Shown here piece after piece: positions 35,512-44,733 of a stretch of DNA of 64,000 nucleotides. Source of the stretch: Candidatus Accumulibacter regalis (GTDB lineage Bacteria > Pseudomonadota > Gammaproteobacteria > Burkholderiales > Rhodocyclaceae). Each line of letters begins with the position of its first letter. Position 1 is the stretch's first letter. The stretch spans positions 564 through 64,563 of the forward strand of contig JEMY01000034.1 in the NCBI GenBank assembly GCA_000585075.1. The letters are read 5' to 3'. The position numbers and the translations under genes are program-made. The notes beneath the pieces are model-generated. The model was not told where the DNA came from and did no database searches. It saw only the letters and a list, made by a program, of their open reading frames with translations.

Positions 35512-38184
35512 CTATTCCAGTTTTCCCGATTGCAACTGTTCCAGAATGTGACGACTGAAATCCCCGGAAAAGACCGCCGACCGGAACAGCCCCGGCAGCT
35601 TCCCGTTGATGTCGAGCCCCAGACGTACGGGATAGCCGTCGTAGAAATCGGGGTTGCTGCCGTTCAGGGTTGCCTGCGTGCGGTAGGCGCCATCGGAGGC
35701 GTACCACAGGCGCATGGCTAGTTTCTCGAAATGGAAGTTGCGCAAGGCGAGCAGGCCGGGGTTTCCGGGAAGCTCCAGCGTTGGCGCGTACCGGACGATG
35801 CCGACGCCAGGGCTGCTCAGCTGGCCATTGTCGATTTCGACGCCGCCGTCGTCATAACCGAGAGGCAGCAGGCCGTCGATCTGGCCGCTTCCCGACAGAC
35901 CGTGAACCTTGAACAGGGCGAGCAACTGGCCCAGATCGACGTGGCGGATCTGCAGCGGCAGGGTTTCTCCCGCTGGCGGCCAGGGCAGATTGAGCGGCTC
36001 GCTGAGCACGCTGCCGCCGAGCAGTCTGGCGCGCAGAGCGTGCACGCTCAGCGCCTTTTCCGCCAGCGCCAGATCGACGTTCACATCGGCCACTGGCGTT
36101 CCGCTCGCCAACTCGCCGTCCTGCGCAGAAAACTTGAGGCGGCCGCGCAAGGGATGCACGCCGTCGAGCTGCAGCCTGGCCTGCACGGCGTGCGCGCGCG
36201 CCTGGTCCCAGCCCAGATCGGCGGCACGAACCGCCAGCACCCCCCTGGCGTCGAGGCGCGGCGGCGAGCGCGACGGCGCGCACCAGTCCAGGGTGAACCT
36301 GGCATCCACTTCGCCGGCCTGAAGGTCCAGGGCCTGCAAGGCGGCGGGACGCGGCTGCAGCAGCCTTCCCAGCGCCGGCAGGCTTTGGGCCGCGTTCAGC
36401 GTCGCTTCGCCACAGCCCCGCGCGAGCCGGTGCGACCCGGCAAAGGCGAGGACTTCCTTCCCCTGCAGGAGCAGGGAGCCATCGCCGCGCAAAGCGCCGC
36501 CCTTGAGCCTCAGACGAGCGCGCAGGTCGGGCGCCGGGCCACCAGCGAAACGAACGCCGTCGGCGGCGATGCGCAGTTCGCCCTCGGCGGCGGCAAGCCC
36601 CCGCGCCTGCTCGGCGCCTGCCCCACCACCTCTACCGGCGCCGTTTTCTTGCCCCGCGAAGCGCAGGCGCAGCAGCTGCAGGTGGCTGCTGGCGAGTGTC
36701 AGCGCGTGTCCCGAGTCAGGCTTGACTTTGATTTGCGCGCTGCTGGCTTCACCACTGATCACCAGGCTGTTCCAGAAATCGCCGCCCGCCTTTGCCGCTG
36801 CCGTGGCGCTCACTTTCCACCTAGCAGGCTGAACGCTCAGCGGCGCATCGCCCGACCATGACAAACGCCCAAGATCAAGCTGCAAGGCGAGCTCGCCGCT
36901 GACTTCGGCGGAGCGCGCCCAATGCAGCGCGACGTCGCCCGCCACCCGCATGTCGCGTGCCCGGATGGCTTCCCCGTGCCAGTCTTTCACCCGCCCCTTG
37001 ATACGCAGTTGCCCGTCGGCGACACGCCAGTCGCCCAAGCCATCGCCTCCACCCAGGCTGAGCCGGTGCAGCGTGCCTTGCCAGCGTCCCCATGGCGGCG
37101 AATCCAGCGCGAACGGAAACTCGCCCGCGTTGACCACCCGGCCATCGTCCACGCGCAGCGCAAACGACTTCTCGAGCCGACCGCTCGCCTGCAGCGGCAG
37201 TTCGCCAGCGAGCGTCGCCTGCCAGCGCAAACCCGGCTGCAAGACGAGCTCTGCCGCCGACGCTTGCCAGGCGAAGCGCGCTTTGCCGGCGAGGGCAAGC
37301 GCGAGCGGGGCAGCCGCGTCGGCAAGCTCGATTCCGCCAGCGCTGACTTCTGCTTCGCCACTGAGCACAGCGACGCTTCCCGACGCCGCGCCGAATTGCA
37401 CTTCGGCCTGCAGGCTCAGCGTGCCGCTTGCCGTAGCCGCCGGCAGCGCTACGCCCAGGCTGCGCGCCAGCTCAACGAGCAGTGGCAGCGGCACCTGGGC
37501 GACGAGCCTTGCCGGCTGCTCGTCGGGTTGACGACCGATGCGCAGCCGCGCGTCCGCCCCCGGCCCGACGGCAGGCAACCACTGCACATGAAATTCAGGC
37601 GCATCGCCCGCAGTTTGCGGCGCGGGGGAACGCGCCGTCAGCCGCAACAGGTCGCCGTCGGGACGGAATTCCGCCTGCAGCTGCCTCTCGCTTTGGCGCA
37701 AGAGGAAGCTGCCATGGACGTCGAGTTGCGCACGCGGTGAGCGGACCAGGACAAGGCGCAGGTCGCCAACCCGAACCTCGCTCCATGGCAGGACCGGCCA
37801 CTCGATTCGTGGCCAGGGGGACGCCGGCAGCGTCGCCTCCCCGGGCGAAATCTCCAGCTCGGCGCTGCCAATGTCCAGGCGCTCGACCTGCGCCCGCGGC
37901 AGCGAATAGCCGACCGCGATGTCGCGCAAGACGATCCGCAAACGGTCGCCGCCGGGACTTTGATAAACGGCGCGCACTTCGCGCAGGCGCGCGTCTTCGG
38001 CGCCCACCTGATCGACGTCGACGTGCAGCGCCTGCAGCCCCGGAATGGTCAGCCAGCGCTCCGCCGCCATGCCCAGCAGCCGCGGCAGCGCCAGCCAGAG
38101 CACGAACAGCGCCAACAGCGCTGCCAGCAACCAGGGCGCAGCACGGCGGTACGCCGGTGTCGGTTCTAGCATTCCAACACCCAT
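35512..38184 (-). CDS. ydbH: YdbH-like intermembrane phospholipid transport protein
   Basis: A protein of about 890 residues with an N-terminal transmembrane helix (APWLLAALLALFVLWLAL) and a long beta-rich periplasmic body, like AsmA/TamB proteins. The C-terminal region includes ALFKVHGLSGSGQIDGLLPL and LRNFHFEKLAMRLWYASDGA, blocks seen in the YdbH C-terminal (dicarboxylate-transport) domain. With the ynbE and ydbL genes directly downstream it forms the known YdbH-YnbE-YdbL set for moving phospholipid toward the outer membrane. ATG codons at 38184 or 38172 could both serve. Confidence 0.88.
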   Translation of the reverse strand: MGVGMLEPTPAYRRAAPWLLAALLALFVLWLALPRLLGMAAERWLTIPGLQALHVDVDQVGAEDARLREVRAVYQSPGGDRLRIVLRDIAVGYSLPRAQVERLDIGSAELEISPGEATLPASPWPRIEWPVLPWSEVRVGDLRLVLVRSPRAQLDVHGSFLLRQSERQLQAEFRPDGDLLRLTARSPAPQTAGDAPEFHVQWLPAVGPGADARLRIGRQPDEQPARLVAQVPLPLLVELARSLGVALPAATASGTLSLQAEVQFGAASGSVAVLSGEAEVSAGGIELADAAAPLALALAGKARFAWQASAAELVLQPGLRWQATLAGELPLQASGRLEKSFALRVDDGRVVNAGEFPFALDSPPWGRWQGTLHRLSLGGGDGLGDWRVADGQLRIKGRVKDWHGEAIRARDMRVAGDVALHWARSAEVSGELALQLDLGRLSWSGDAPLSVQPARWKVSATAAAKAGGDFWNSLVISGEASSAQIKVKPDSGHALTLASSHLQLLRLRFAGQENGAGRGGGAGAEQARGLAAAEGELRIAADGVRFAGGPAPDLRARLRLKGGALRGDGSLLLQGKEVLAFAGSHRLARGCGEATLNAAQSLPALGRLLQPRPAALQALDLQAGEVDARFTLDWCAPSRSPPRLDARGVLAVRAADLGWDQARAHAVQARLQLDGVHPLRGRLKFSAQDGELASGTPVADVNVDLALAEKALSVHALRARLLGGSVLSEPLNLPWPPAGETLPLQIRHVDLGQLLALFKVHGLSGSGQIDGLLPLGYDDGGVEIDNGQLSSPGVGIVRYAPTLELPGNPGLLALRNFHFEKLAMRLWYASDGAYRTQATLNGSNPDFYDGYPVRLGLDINGKLPGLFRSAVFSGDFSRHILEQLQSGKLE

Positions 38185-38250
38185 CCAGGCGACGAGCAGA
38201 AAGCGGTCAAGGCCAAGCGCAAGCGGCCGGCAGGCGCCGCGGGTCGCTCG

Positions 38251-38739
38251 CTACGCGAAACGCTCGCGCAACGACAGCGCGTAGGCCGCGGCTTGCGGCG
38301 CCCCCTCGGCCGGCGCCCATGGCGCACGCTCGGCCTCCGTCAGCGGCAGGTAGGGACCGCCCTTGGCTTCGAGCATCACCGTGCCGGGGTCGAGCGCCAG
38401 AACGGTGTGATAAACACCGTGCGGGATGTCGACGCCGCAGATCGGGCCCATTGGCGCCAGGACTGCGGTCTGCTGCACCTGGCTAAGCTCGTCGAAGAAA
38501 ACGACGCCCAGCCGCCCACGCAGGACGATCATCGTTTCGTCCTTGTTGGCGTCGAGATGACGGTGCGGCATCAGGTACGAGCCGGGCTCGATGGCGTTGA
38601 GCAGGCGATGCGCGGGCGCCGCATCGTCGGCGTGAAAGTTGCGGTTCTTGCGCTGGCGCGGACTGCGGCTGGCTTCGCCACTGACGCTGTCGAGCAGCGC
38701 CTGGTCGATCAGCAGGGGGGATTTCATGTCCGTACTCAC
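38251..38739 (-). CDS. WbuC-type cupin metalloprotein
   Basis: A 162-residue cupin. MPHRHLDANKDETMIVLRG gives the His-x-His...Glu metal site, and GVDIPHGVYHTV the last His. WbuC family members lie in O-antigen clusters of enterics, but this one stands outside the polysaccharide operon. The start overlaps the preceding lipoprotein stop by 4 bases (ATGA). Its substrate is not known to me. Confidence 0.82.
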   Translation of the reverse strand: MSTDMKSPLLIDQALLDSVSGEASRSPRQRKNRNFHADDAAPAHRLLNAIEPGSYLMPHRHLDANKDETMIVLRGRLGVVFFDELSQVQQTAVLAPMGPICGVDIPHGVYHTVLALDPGTVMLEAKGGPYLPLTEAERAPWAPAEGAPQAAAYALSLRERFA

Positions 38740-39017
38740 TTCAGGTTGTGGGCTGAAAGAAGGGCGACCTGGCCGCCCATGAAGGCGACCTTGATACCGC
38801 GCTCATCGCCTCCCCAGACACAGCTGCGCACGCCGATCATTTCATCGCAGCGTGCCGGATCGCCGAGGATCAGCTTGACCTCGTCGTCCGACTGACCAAC
38901 CTTGAGCTGGTTGTAGTTGTCGAGGCTGAGTTTGTCGGTACAGCCAAGCAAAAGCACAGCAAGGACTAGCGGCCCGAAGGGTGATCCAAGGGCGCGCAGC
39001 AGCCTGTTTCTGATCAT
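38736..39017 (-). CDS. Small lipoprotein with BamE/SmpA-like fold
   Basis: A 93-residue precursor with lipobox VLLLGC (Cys26). The mature part has YNQLKVGQSDDEVKLILGDP, the helical turn that starts BamE/OmlA and DUF3862-like domains, followed by a WGG...I-x-V-x-F strand pair. AGGAG precedes the ATG at 39017. It is shorter than BamE, so it is likely a relative of unknown role at the outer membrane. Confidence 0.75.
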   Translation of the reverse strand: MIRNRLLRALGSPFGPLVLAVLLLGCTDKLSLDNYNQLKVGQSDDEVKLILGDPARCDEMIGVRSCVWGGDERGIKVAFMGGQVALLSAHNLK

Positions 39018-39054
39018 CGACAGCTCCTGTTGAAAAGATGACTCATGACGTCGA

Positions 39055-42000
39055 TCAGGGGTAGTCGACACTGACGTTTTCGCTGCTCAGCCACTCGCGC
39101 AACGCGGCCAGCAGATCGTCCTCGAGACGCACCCGATTGGCGTCACCAAACGCCAGTTCGCAGGTCGCCTCGCCGTTGTGGTAGGCCAGCCGCACCGGGC
39201 AGTTGCCCGGCGTATACGGCGCCAGCAGGCTGCGCAGGCGTTGCGCCGCGGCGCTGGCGTTGGCGCCACTGGCGTGGCCGTTGAGCGACAGGCGAAGATG
39301 GCGGGCAAAACGGCCGCGCGCCTCGGCAAGCGTCAACAGGCGCTCGGCGACGACCTTCAAGCGGCCTTCGCCGGCAAAATCGTCACGCTGCACCTTGCCT
39401 TCGACGATCAGTACCTCGTCCTCCCTGATCTTGGCGCGTTCGGCGTCGAGCAGCTTGCTGAACACCGACACTTCGAGCGAACTGGTGCCGTCGTCGAGCT
39501 GGATGAAGACCATCTTGCCGCGCGCAGTGAACTTGCTGCGCACGCCGACCACCAGCCCGGCGAGGAACTGCGGCTCCTTGCGCGCCTCCAGCGCGGCCAG
39601 CGGCTTGCGCGCAAAGCGCGACACCTCGGCCTGCAGCTCGTGAAAAGGGTGACCGGAAAAATAGAAGCCGAGGGCGATCTTTTCCTCGTTGAGGCGCTGC
39701 CTTTCGCTCCACCGCGGCACTTCGACGTAACGCGCGCCATGCGCTCCACCGTGCGCGTCGTCACCGCCGTCGAGGACGTCGAACAGGCTCACCTGCATGG
39801 CGTTGCGCTCGGCCTGCTCGGCGGCTTCGATGGCGATGCCGACCGACGCCAACAGGCGCGCACGATGGTCGTCGAGTGCGTCGAAGGCACCGGCACGAAT
39901 CAGCGCCTCGATGGTGCGCCGGTTGACCATGCGCTTGTCCGAACGGCGACAGAAATCGAAGAGATCCTTGAACGCACCCCCTGCTGCGCGGGCGTCGAGA
40001 ATCGTATTCACCGCCTGCTCGCCAGTCCCCTTGACCGCGCCCAGTCCGTAGCGAACACGGGTGCGATCGACCGGCGTGAAGCGATACTGCGAGGCATTGA
40101 TGTCCGGGCCAAGAATCTGCAGGCCGTTACTGAGCGCGTCGTCGTGGACGATCTTCACCGAGTCGGTGTTGTCCATGTCCGACGACAGGGTCGCCGCCAT
40201 GAAGGCCGCGCAATGGTGCGCCTTCAGCCAGGCCGTATGGTAGGTGATCACCGCGTAGGCGGCGGTGTGCGACTTGTTGAAGCCGTACTCGGCGAATTTT
40301 TCCATCAGATCGAAAAGCTGCATGACCAGCTTTTCGTCATAGCCCTTGAGCTTCGCGCCATCGCGCATCATGCCGCGATGCTTGGCCATCTCCTCGGCCT
40401 TCTTCTTGCCCATCGCACGGCGCAAGAGATCAGCGGAACCGAGCGTATAGCCGCCGATGATCTGCGCGATCTGCATCACCTGTTCCTGATAGACGATGAC
40501 CCCGTAAGTCGGTTCGAGGCAGGCCTTCAGGTCGTCGATGAAGTAATCGATCTTCTGCTGGCCCTTCTTGCGCAGGATGAAGTCGTCGACCATTCCCGAG
40601 CCCAGCGGACCCGGCCGGTACAGCGCGAGGACGGCGATGATGTCCTCGAAACGGTCGGGCGCCAGCTTGCGCACCAGCTTCTTCATGCCCTCCGATTCCA
40701 CCTGGAAGATGGCGGTGGTATTGCCGTCCTTGAGAATCTGGTAGGTACCGGGATCGTCGAAGGCCAGCGTCGCCAGATCGGGGCGCTCGCCGCTCAGCTG
40801 CTCGACGTATTTGAGCGCCAGTTCGATGATCGTCAGGTTGCGCAGGCCGAGGAAGTCGAACTTCACCAGGCCGATTTTCTCGACGTCGTCCTTGTCGTAC
40901 TGCGAAACCACCGAGCCGCCACCGTCGGCCGAATAGATCGGGCAGAAGTCGGTCAGCTTGCCGGGGGCGATGAGCACGCCGCCGGCGTGCATGCCGACGT
41001 TGCGCGTCAGGTCTTCGAGACGGGCGGCGAGGTCGAAGAGGTCCTTGACCTCCTCTTCCTCGTCGATGCGCGCCTGCAGTTGCGGTTCGGCGAGCAGCGA
41101 CTTGGCCAGCGACAGCGGCTTGTTGGTCTCCACCGGGATCAGCTTGGAAAGCTGGTCGCAGAAGGTGTACGGCAAATCGAGCACGCGCCCGACGTCGCGG
41201 ATGACCGCCTTCGAAGACATGGTTCCAAAAGTGACGATCTGCGAAACCGCCGCCGCGCCGTACTTCTCGCGCACGTATTCGATCACCCGCCAGCGATTGT
41301 CCTGGCAGAAGTCGATGTCGAAGTCGGGCATCGACACCCGCTCGGGGTTGAGGAAGCGCTCGAAGAGCAAGGCGTAGCGCAGCGGGTCGAGGTCGGTGAT
41401 TGCCAGTGCGTAGGCGACGACCGAACCGGCGCCCGAACCCCGCCCGGGTCCCACCGGGCAACCGTTGTGCCGCGCCCAGTTGATGAAATCGGCAACGATC
41501 AGGAAGTAGCCGGGGAATCCCATCGCGACGATGGTGTCGGTCTCCAGCTGCAGGCGCGCGTCGTAGGCCGGCCGCTGCGCGGCGCGCTCGGCGGCGTCGG
41601 GGAAGAGCTGCTGCAAGCGGACCTCGAGGCCGGCGACGGCTTCCTGGCGCAGGAAATCAGCCAGCGTCACGCCCTCCGGAGTCGGAAAGTCCGGCAGGTA
41701 GCTCTTGCCGAGCGTGATCTGCAGATTGCAGCGCTTGGCGATCTCCACCGCGTTCTCGAGCGCTTCGGGAAGGTCGGCGAAGAGCGCGACCATCTCGGCG
41801 GTGGACTTGAAATACTGCTCTTCGGTGTACAGCTTCGGGCGGCGCACGTCGCCGAGCATGTAGCCCTCGGCAATGCAGACGCGCGCCTCGTGCGCCTTGA
41901 AGTCGTCGCGTTCGAGAAACTGGATCGGATGCGTGGCGACCAGCGGCAACTCGAGTTCGGCCGCGAGATCGGCGCTTGCGGTGAGCAGAAACTCCTGTTG

Positions 42001-42531
42001 CGGCTGGCCGTAGCGCTGCACTTCGAGATAGAAAGCACCCGGGAAAAGCTGCTCCCAGCGGCGTGCGCAAAGCGTCGCCTGATCGACCTTTCCCTGCAGC
42101 AGCGCTTCGCCAATATCGCCGGCAGCGGCGCCCGAGAGCGCGATCAGACCATCGACGCCCACCTCGTGCAGCATGCGGCGGCTGACCTCGGCGCGTCCGC
42201 GCACGCGCGGCGCCAGGTAGGCGCGCGACAGCAACTCGCACAGTTGCCGGTAGCCCTGCCCCGAACGCACCAGCAACAGCAGTCGATACGGACGGTCGGG
42301 ATCGGCTTCGTTGGCGATGAAGACGTCGCTGCCGAGCAGCGGCTTGATCCCCTTGCCACGCGCCGAAGAGTAGAACTTGACCAGACCGAAGACGTTCGCC
42401 AGGTCGGTGAGCGCCAGGGCCGGCATGCCGTCACTGGCCGCACGGGCCAGCGCATCACCGAGACGGACGATGCCGTCGGTAACCGAATACTCGCTGTGCA
42501 GACGAAGATGGACGAACGGGGTTTCAGGCAT
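39055..42531 (-). CDS. dnaE: DNA polymerase III alpha subunit
   Basis: A 1158-residue replicative polymerase, the normal length for proteobacterial DnaE. The N-terminal PHP domain begins with HLRLHSEYSVTDG. The catalytic aspartates are in MPDFDIDFCQD (Asp403 and Asp405). The finger region has GPGRGSGAGSVVAYAL near residue 360. The C-terminus has an OB-fold and tail domain that bind single-stranded DNA and partner subunits. It lies 37 bases upstream of the lipoprotein gene in the same direction. Confidence 0.97.
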   Translation of the reverse strand: MPETPFVHLRLHSEYSVTDGIVRLGDALARAASDGMPALALTDLANVFGLVKFYSSARGKGIKPLLGSDVFIANEADPDRPYRLLLLVRSGQGYRQLCELLSRAYLAPRVRGRAEVSRRMLHEVGVDGLIALSGAAAGDIGEALLQGKVDQATLCARRWEQLFPGAFYLEVQRYGQPQQEFLLTASADLAAELELPLVATHPIQFLERDDFKAHEARVCIAEGYMLGDVRRPKLYTEEQYFKSTAEMVALFADLPEALENAVEIAKRCNLQITLGKSYLPDFPTPEGVTLADFLRQEAVAGLEVRLQQLFPDAAERAAQRPAYDARLQLETDTIVAMGFPGYFLIVADFINWARHNGCPVGPGRGSGAGSVVAYALAITDLDPLRYALLFERFLNPERVSMPDFDIDFCQDNRWRVIEYVREKYGAAAVSQIVTFGTMSSKAVIRDVGRVLDLPYTFCDQLSKLIPVETNKPLSLAKSLLAEPQLQARIDEEEEVKDLFDLAARLEDLTRNVGMHAGGVLIAPGKLTDFCPIYSADGGGSVVSQYDKDDVEKIGLVKFDFLGLRNLTIIELALKYVEQLSGERPDLATLAFDDPGTYQILKDGNTTAIFQVESEGMKKLVRKLAPDRFEDIIAVLALYRPGPLGSGMVDDFILRKKGQQKIDYFIDDLKACLEPTYGVIVYQEQVMQIAQIIGGYTLGSADLLRRAMGKKKAEEMAKHRGMMRDGAKLKGYDEKLVMQLFDLMEKFAEYGFNKSHTAAYAVITYHTAWLKAHHCAAFMAATLSSDMDNTDSVKIVHDDALSNGLQILGPDINASQYRFTPVDRTRVRYGLGAVKGTGEQAVNTILDARAAGGAFKDLFDFCRRSDKRMVNRRTIEALIRAGAFDALDDHRARLLASVGIAIEAAEQAERNAMQVSLFDVLDGGDDAHGGAHGARYVEVPRWSERQRLNEEKIALGFYFSGHPFHELQAEVSRFARKPLAALEARKEPQFLAGLVVGVRSKFTARGKMVFIQLDDGTSSLEVSVFSKLLDAERAKIREDEVLIVEGKVQRDDFAGEGRLKVVAERLLTLAEARGRFARHLRLSLNGHASGANASAAAQRLRSLLAPYTPGNCPVRLAYHNGEATCELAFGDANRVRLEDDLLAALREWLSSENVSVDYP

Positions 42532-42638
42532 CGCGCCATTTTACGCCGACGTGGCACGCTGAACGCGACCAAGCTGACGATCGTGTCGATCGCCACGCGA
42601 AGGCGGCCACCCGGGAAGGCGGCCGCACGCCGGCCCGC

Positions 42639-42772
42639 TCGTCATTGCGAGGAGGCGCGGGGGGTGGCGACGAGGACCGCCCCGGCATGGACCCTGCGAA
42701 TTTCAGCCACCACCGGAATTTCGCGCTGCTTTCAGCAGTCGCCAAGAGTCGTATCAGGAATGCAGCGCCGCG
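42639..42772. repeat. Dispersed repeat related to the MITE region at 63.6-63.9 kb
   Basis: The left part (from 42639) has CGTCATTGCGAGGAGGCG and GTGGCGACGAGG; the right part (42697-42772) has GGAATTTCGCGCT and AGGAATGCAGCGC. All four blocks recur in the same order in 63578-63900. This points to a mobile, non-coding repeat family in the genome. It ends exactly at the stop of the downstream ParA gene, so the gene end may have been borrowed from the repeat. Confidence 0.75.
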
Positions 42773-43399
42773 CTAGTCCTGGTTGACCCAGTCGATGATC
42801 GGCTGCCACTGCTCGATGTCCTTCGTCGTACGCGACGCGGCAAGATCGAACATCGTCATCCCGTGCAGCGCCGTCTGCACGTAGAGCTGCGTATTGCGCA
42901 GGTGGGTCAGCACCGGCAGCTCGAACTTCTCCAGGAAGCGCTCGAGCTCGGCGGCCGCTCGCGTGCGCGGGTCGACCCGCATGCCGACCACGGCGACGAA
43001 GGTCTGCTCCTTGCGCACCACCTTCTCGGCCAGCAGCGCCTCGAGAAAGTGACGGGTGGCGAGCATGTCGAAGAGCGACGGCTGCACCGGAACGAGCACC
43101 CGATTGACGTGCCTGATGACGTTCTCGAGCGCTTTTCCGTGCAAGGCCGCCGGGGTATCGAGGACGACGTGCGTCGTGCCCTTCGGTGGCCGGGCGGTCT
43201 TCCCCGGCTCGATGTCCCAACTGCGAATCTCCGGCAGCGCGCGCGGGCGCATGCGCAGCCATTCCCGCGACGACTGCTGACGATCGACATCACCGAGCAT
43301 CACCTGATGTCCGCTGCGCGCGAGGTGGCCGGCGAGATTGATGGCCAGCGTCGATTTCCCGGAACCACCCTTTGGATTGGCTATCAGGAACGATTTCAT
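42773..43399 (-). CDS. ParA-family ATPase (orphan)
   Basis: A 208-residue deviant-Walker ATPase. KGGSGKST at residues 10-17 carries the signature lysine, and LGDVDRQQSS is the switch region. It is of the short MipZ/ParA form with no N-terminal DNA-binding helix. No parB is adjacent. It overlaps the TAXI receptor gene by 4 bases (ATGA), so it is co-expressed with it. It may position a protein complex rather than a chromosome. Confidence 0.88.
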   Translation of the reverse strand: MKSFLIANPKGGSGKSTLAINLAGHLARSGHQVMLGDVDRQQSSREWLRMRPRALPEIRSWDIEPGKTARPPKGTTHVVLDTPAALHGKALENVIRHVNRVLVPVQPSLFDMLATRHFLEALLAEKVVRKEQTFVAVVGMRVDPRTRAAAELERFLEKFELPVLTHLRNTQLYVQTALHGMTMFDLAASRTTKDIEQWQPIIDWVNQD

Positions 43400-44733
43400 T
43401 CTTCTTTTTCCTTGTCGTCGGTCGTTTCGAGTCGGTGAAGCTTCTCACGAACCAGGTTGATGTGCTCGCGCAAAGTGTACAGCAGGTCGGTAAAAGCCAG
43501 CGGTATGCTGCGCGTACTGGCGTCTTCCTCGATACGGTCGAGGCGAGCCACGTAGTCCTGGTGGCGAAGCGGGTCGTAGTGGTGACGCAGGTCGTTTTCC
43601 AGGAATTTCAGGTCGCCGTAGCAACGAAAGACCTTCGAGCGCACGCGCCAATTGTAGATCGCCGGCGCCAGCTTCAGCAGCGGCAAGGACAGCATGATCA
43701 GCGGCAGGGCCATCACGAACAGGCGCTCGACGAGTACCGCCAGCCAGAACGGCAGGTAGCGCTGCAGGAACGGCGGCCCGGACTCGTAATAGCGGCGGGC
43801 GTCGTCGGAGAGCACCAGGCTGTGGTCCTTGTAGGCCGGGAACTCGCCGGCGTGCTGGAAGAAGCCGCCCTTGCCATTGACTTCGGTCATCGCCTGCAAC
43901 AGCAGGTTGGCCAGCGCCGGATGCAGATCGTCGCGAACGACGACGTTGGCCGTCGTCGCCAGCAGCACCGTATCCTGCGGCGGCACGTCGCGCACCAGAT
44001 CGACGACCCCCTGCGGCAGGACGATTTTCGACAGGAAGGGGAAAAGGCGCAGATAGGCGTCGGCCTGGCTGAAGCTGACCACGCTCAGCCCCGACGAACG
44101 CAGGAGCACCTGCACCACCGGCGCCTCCTGTGCGGCAACGACAAAGGTGGCGTCGATCTGGCCCTGCTGCAGCGCCTCGGCGGCAGCCAGGCTGGCCATC
44201 GGCAGCAGATTCCGGCTCTGCGCGGGAATGTCGTTGGCGGCAAGCAACTGCAGGGCCAGGCCACGGATACCGCTGCCCTCCTCGCCGATGGCAACGCGCT
44301 GCCCGGCGAGCTGGTAGAGCTTGTCGATCGGTTCGGCGCCGCCGTAGAAGACCCACACCGGTTCGTAGGAAACGCTGCCCAGGGAACGCAGGCGCGTCGA
44401 TTCGGGGTCGTCGGCGGGTGGCACGATGCCGCCCTGAACGAAGGCAATGTCGGCTTCGCCGCTCTCCAGTCGCTGCAGGTTCTCGAGCGAACCCGCCGAG
44501 GTCATGACCTCGAGGGTGATCCCCTTTTCTGCCAGCAGCGGCGCGTAGCGCTGCGCGTAGGCATAGTAGGCGCCTGCCTCGCTGCCGGTGCTGATGGTCA
44601 TCTTGCGCGGCGGCTCGGGCTCGACGAACTGATAGGCCACGATCAGGCCGATCGCCGTGATCAGGACGATCGGCCAGGCCGTGGCAAGGAGGTAACGAAC
44701 CGCAACCAGCCTGGCGCGCAAGCGCTCCATCAC
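43396..44733 (-). CDS. TAXI-family TRAP-type solute-binding protein with membrane tail
   Basis: A 445-residue protein with an N-terminal helix (residues ~14-31) and a TAXI receptor domain: STGSEAGAYYAYAQRY, then LENLQRLESGEADIAFVQGG. A second hydrophobic segment near residue 335 (LAVLVERLFVMALPLIML) anchors a C-terminal helical cytoplasmic tail. TAXI proteins bind organic acids or amino acids for TRAP transporters, but no TRAP permease is found here. The membrane-anchored form next to a ParA gene may act as a sensor. Confidence 0.88.
   Translation of the reverse strand: MMERLRARLVAVRYLLATAWPIVLITAIGLIVAYQFVEPEPPRKMTISTGSEAGAYYAYAQRYAPLLAEKGITLEVMTSAGSLENLQRLESGEADIAFVQGGIVPPADDPESTRLRSLGSVSYEPVWVFYGGAEPIDKLYQLAGQRVAIGEEGSGIRGLALQLLAANDIPAQSRNLLPMASLAAAEALQQGQIDATFVVAAQEAPVVQVLLRSSGLSVVSFSQADAYLRLFPFLSKIVLPQGVVDLVRDVPPQDTVLLATTANVVVRDDLHPALANLLLQAMTEVNGKGGFFQHAGEFPAYKDHSLVLSDDARRYYESGPPFLQRYLPFWLAVLVERLFVMALPLIMLSLPLLKLAPAIYNWRVRSKVFRCYGDLKFLENDLRHHYDPLRHQDYVARLDRIEEDASTRSIPLAFTDLLYTLREHINLVREKLHRLETTDDKEKEE

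Noticed and set aside
39178-42786. Plus-strand frame of 1202 codons opposite dnaE
   Set aside because: DnaE on the minus strand has every catalytic motif; the opposite frame has none and is a high-GC shadow.
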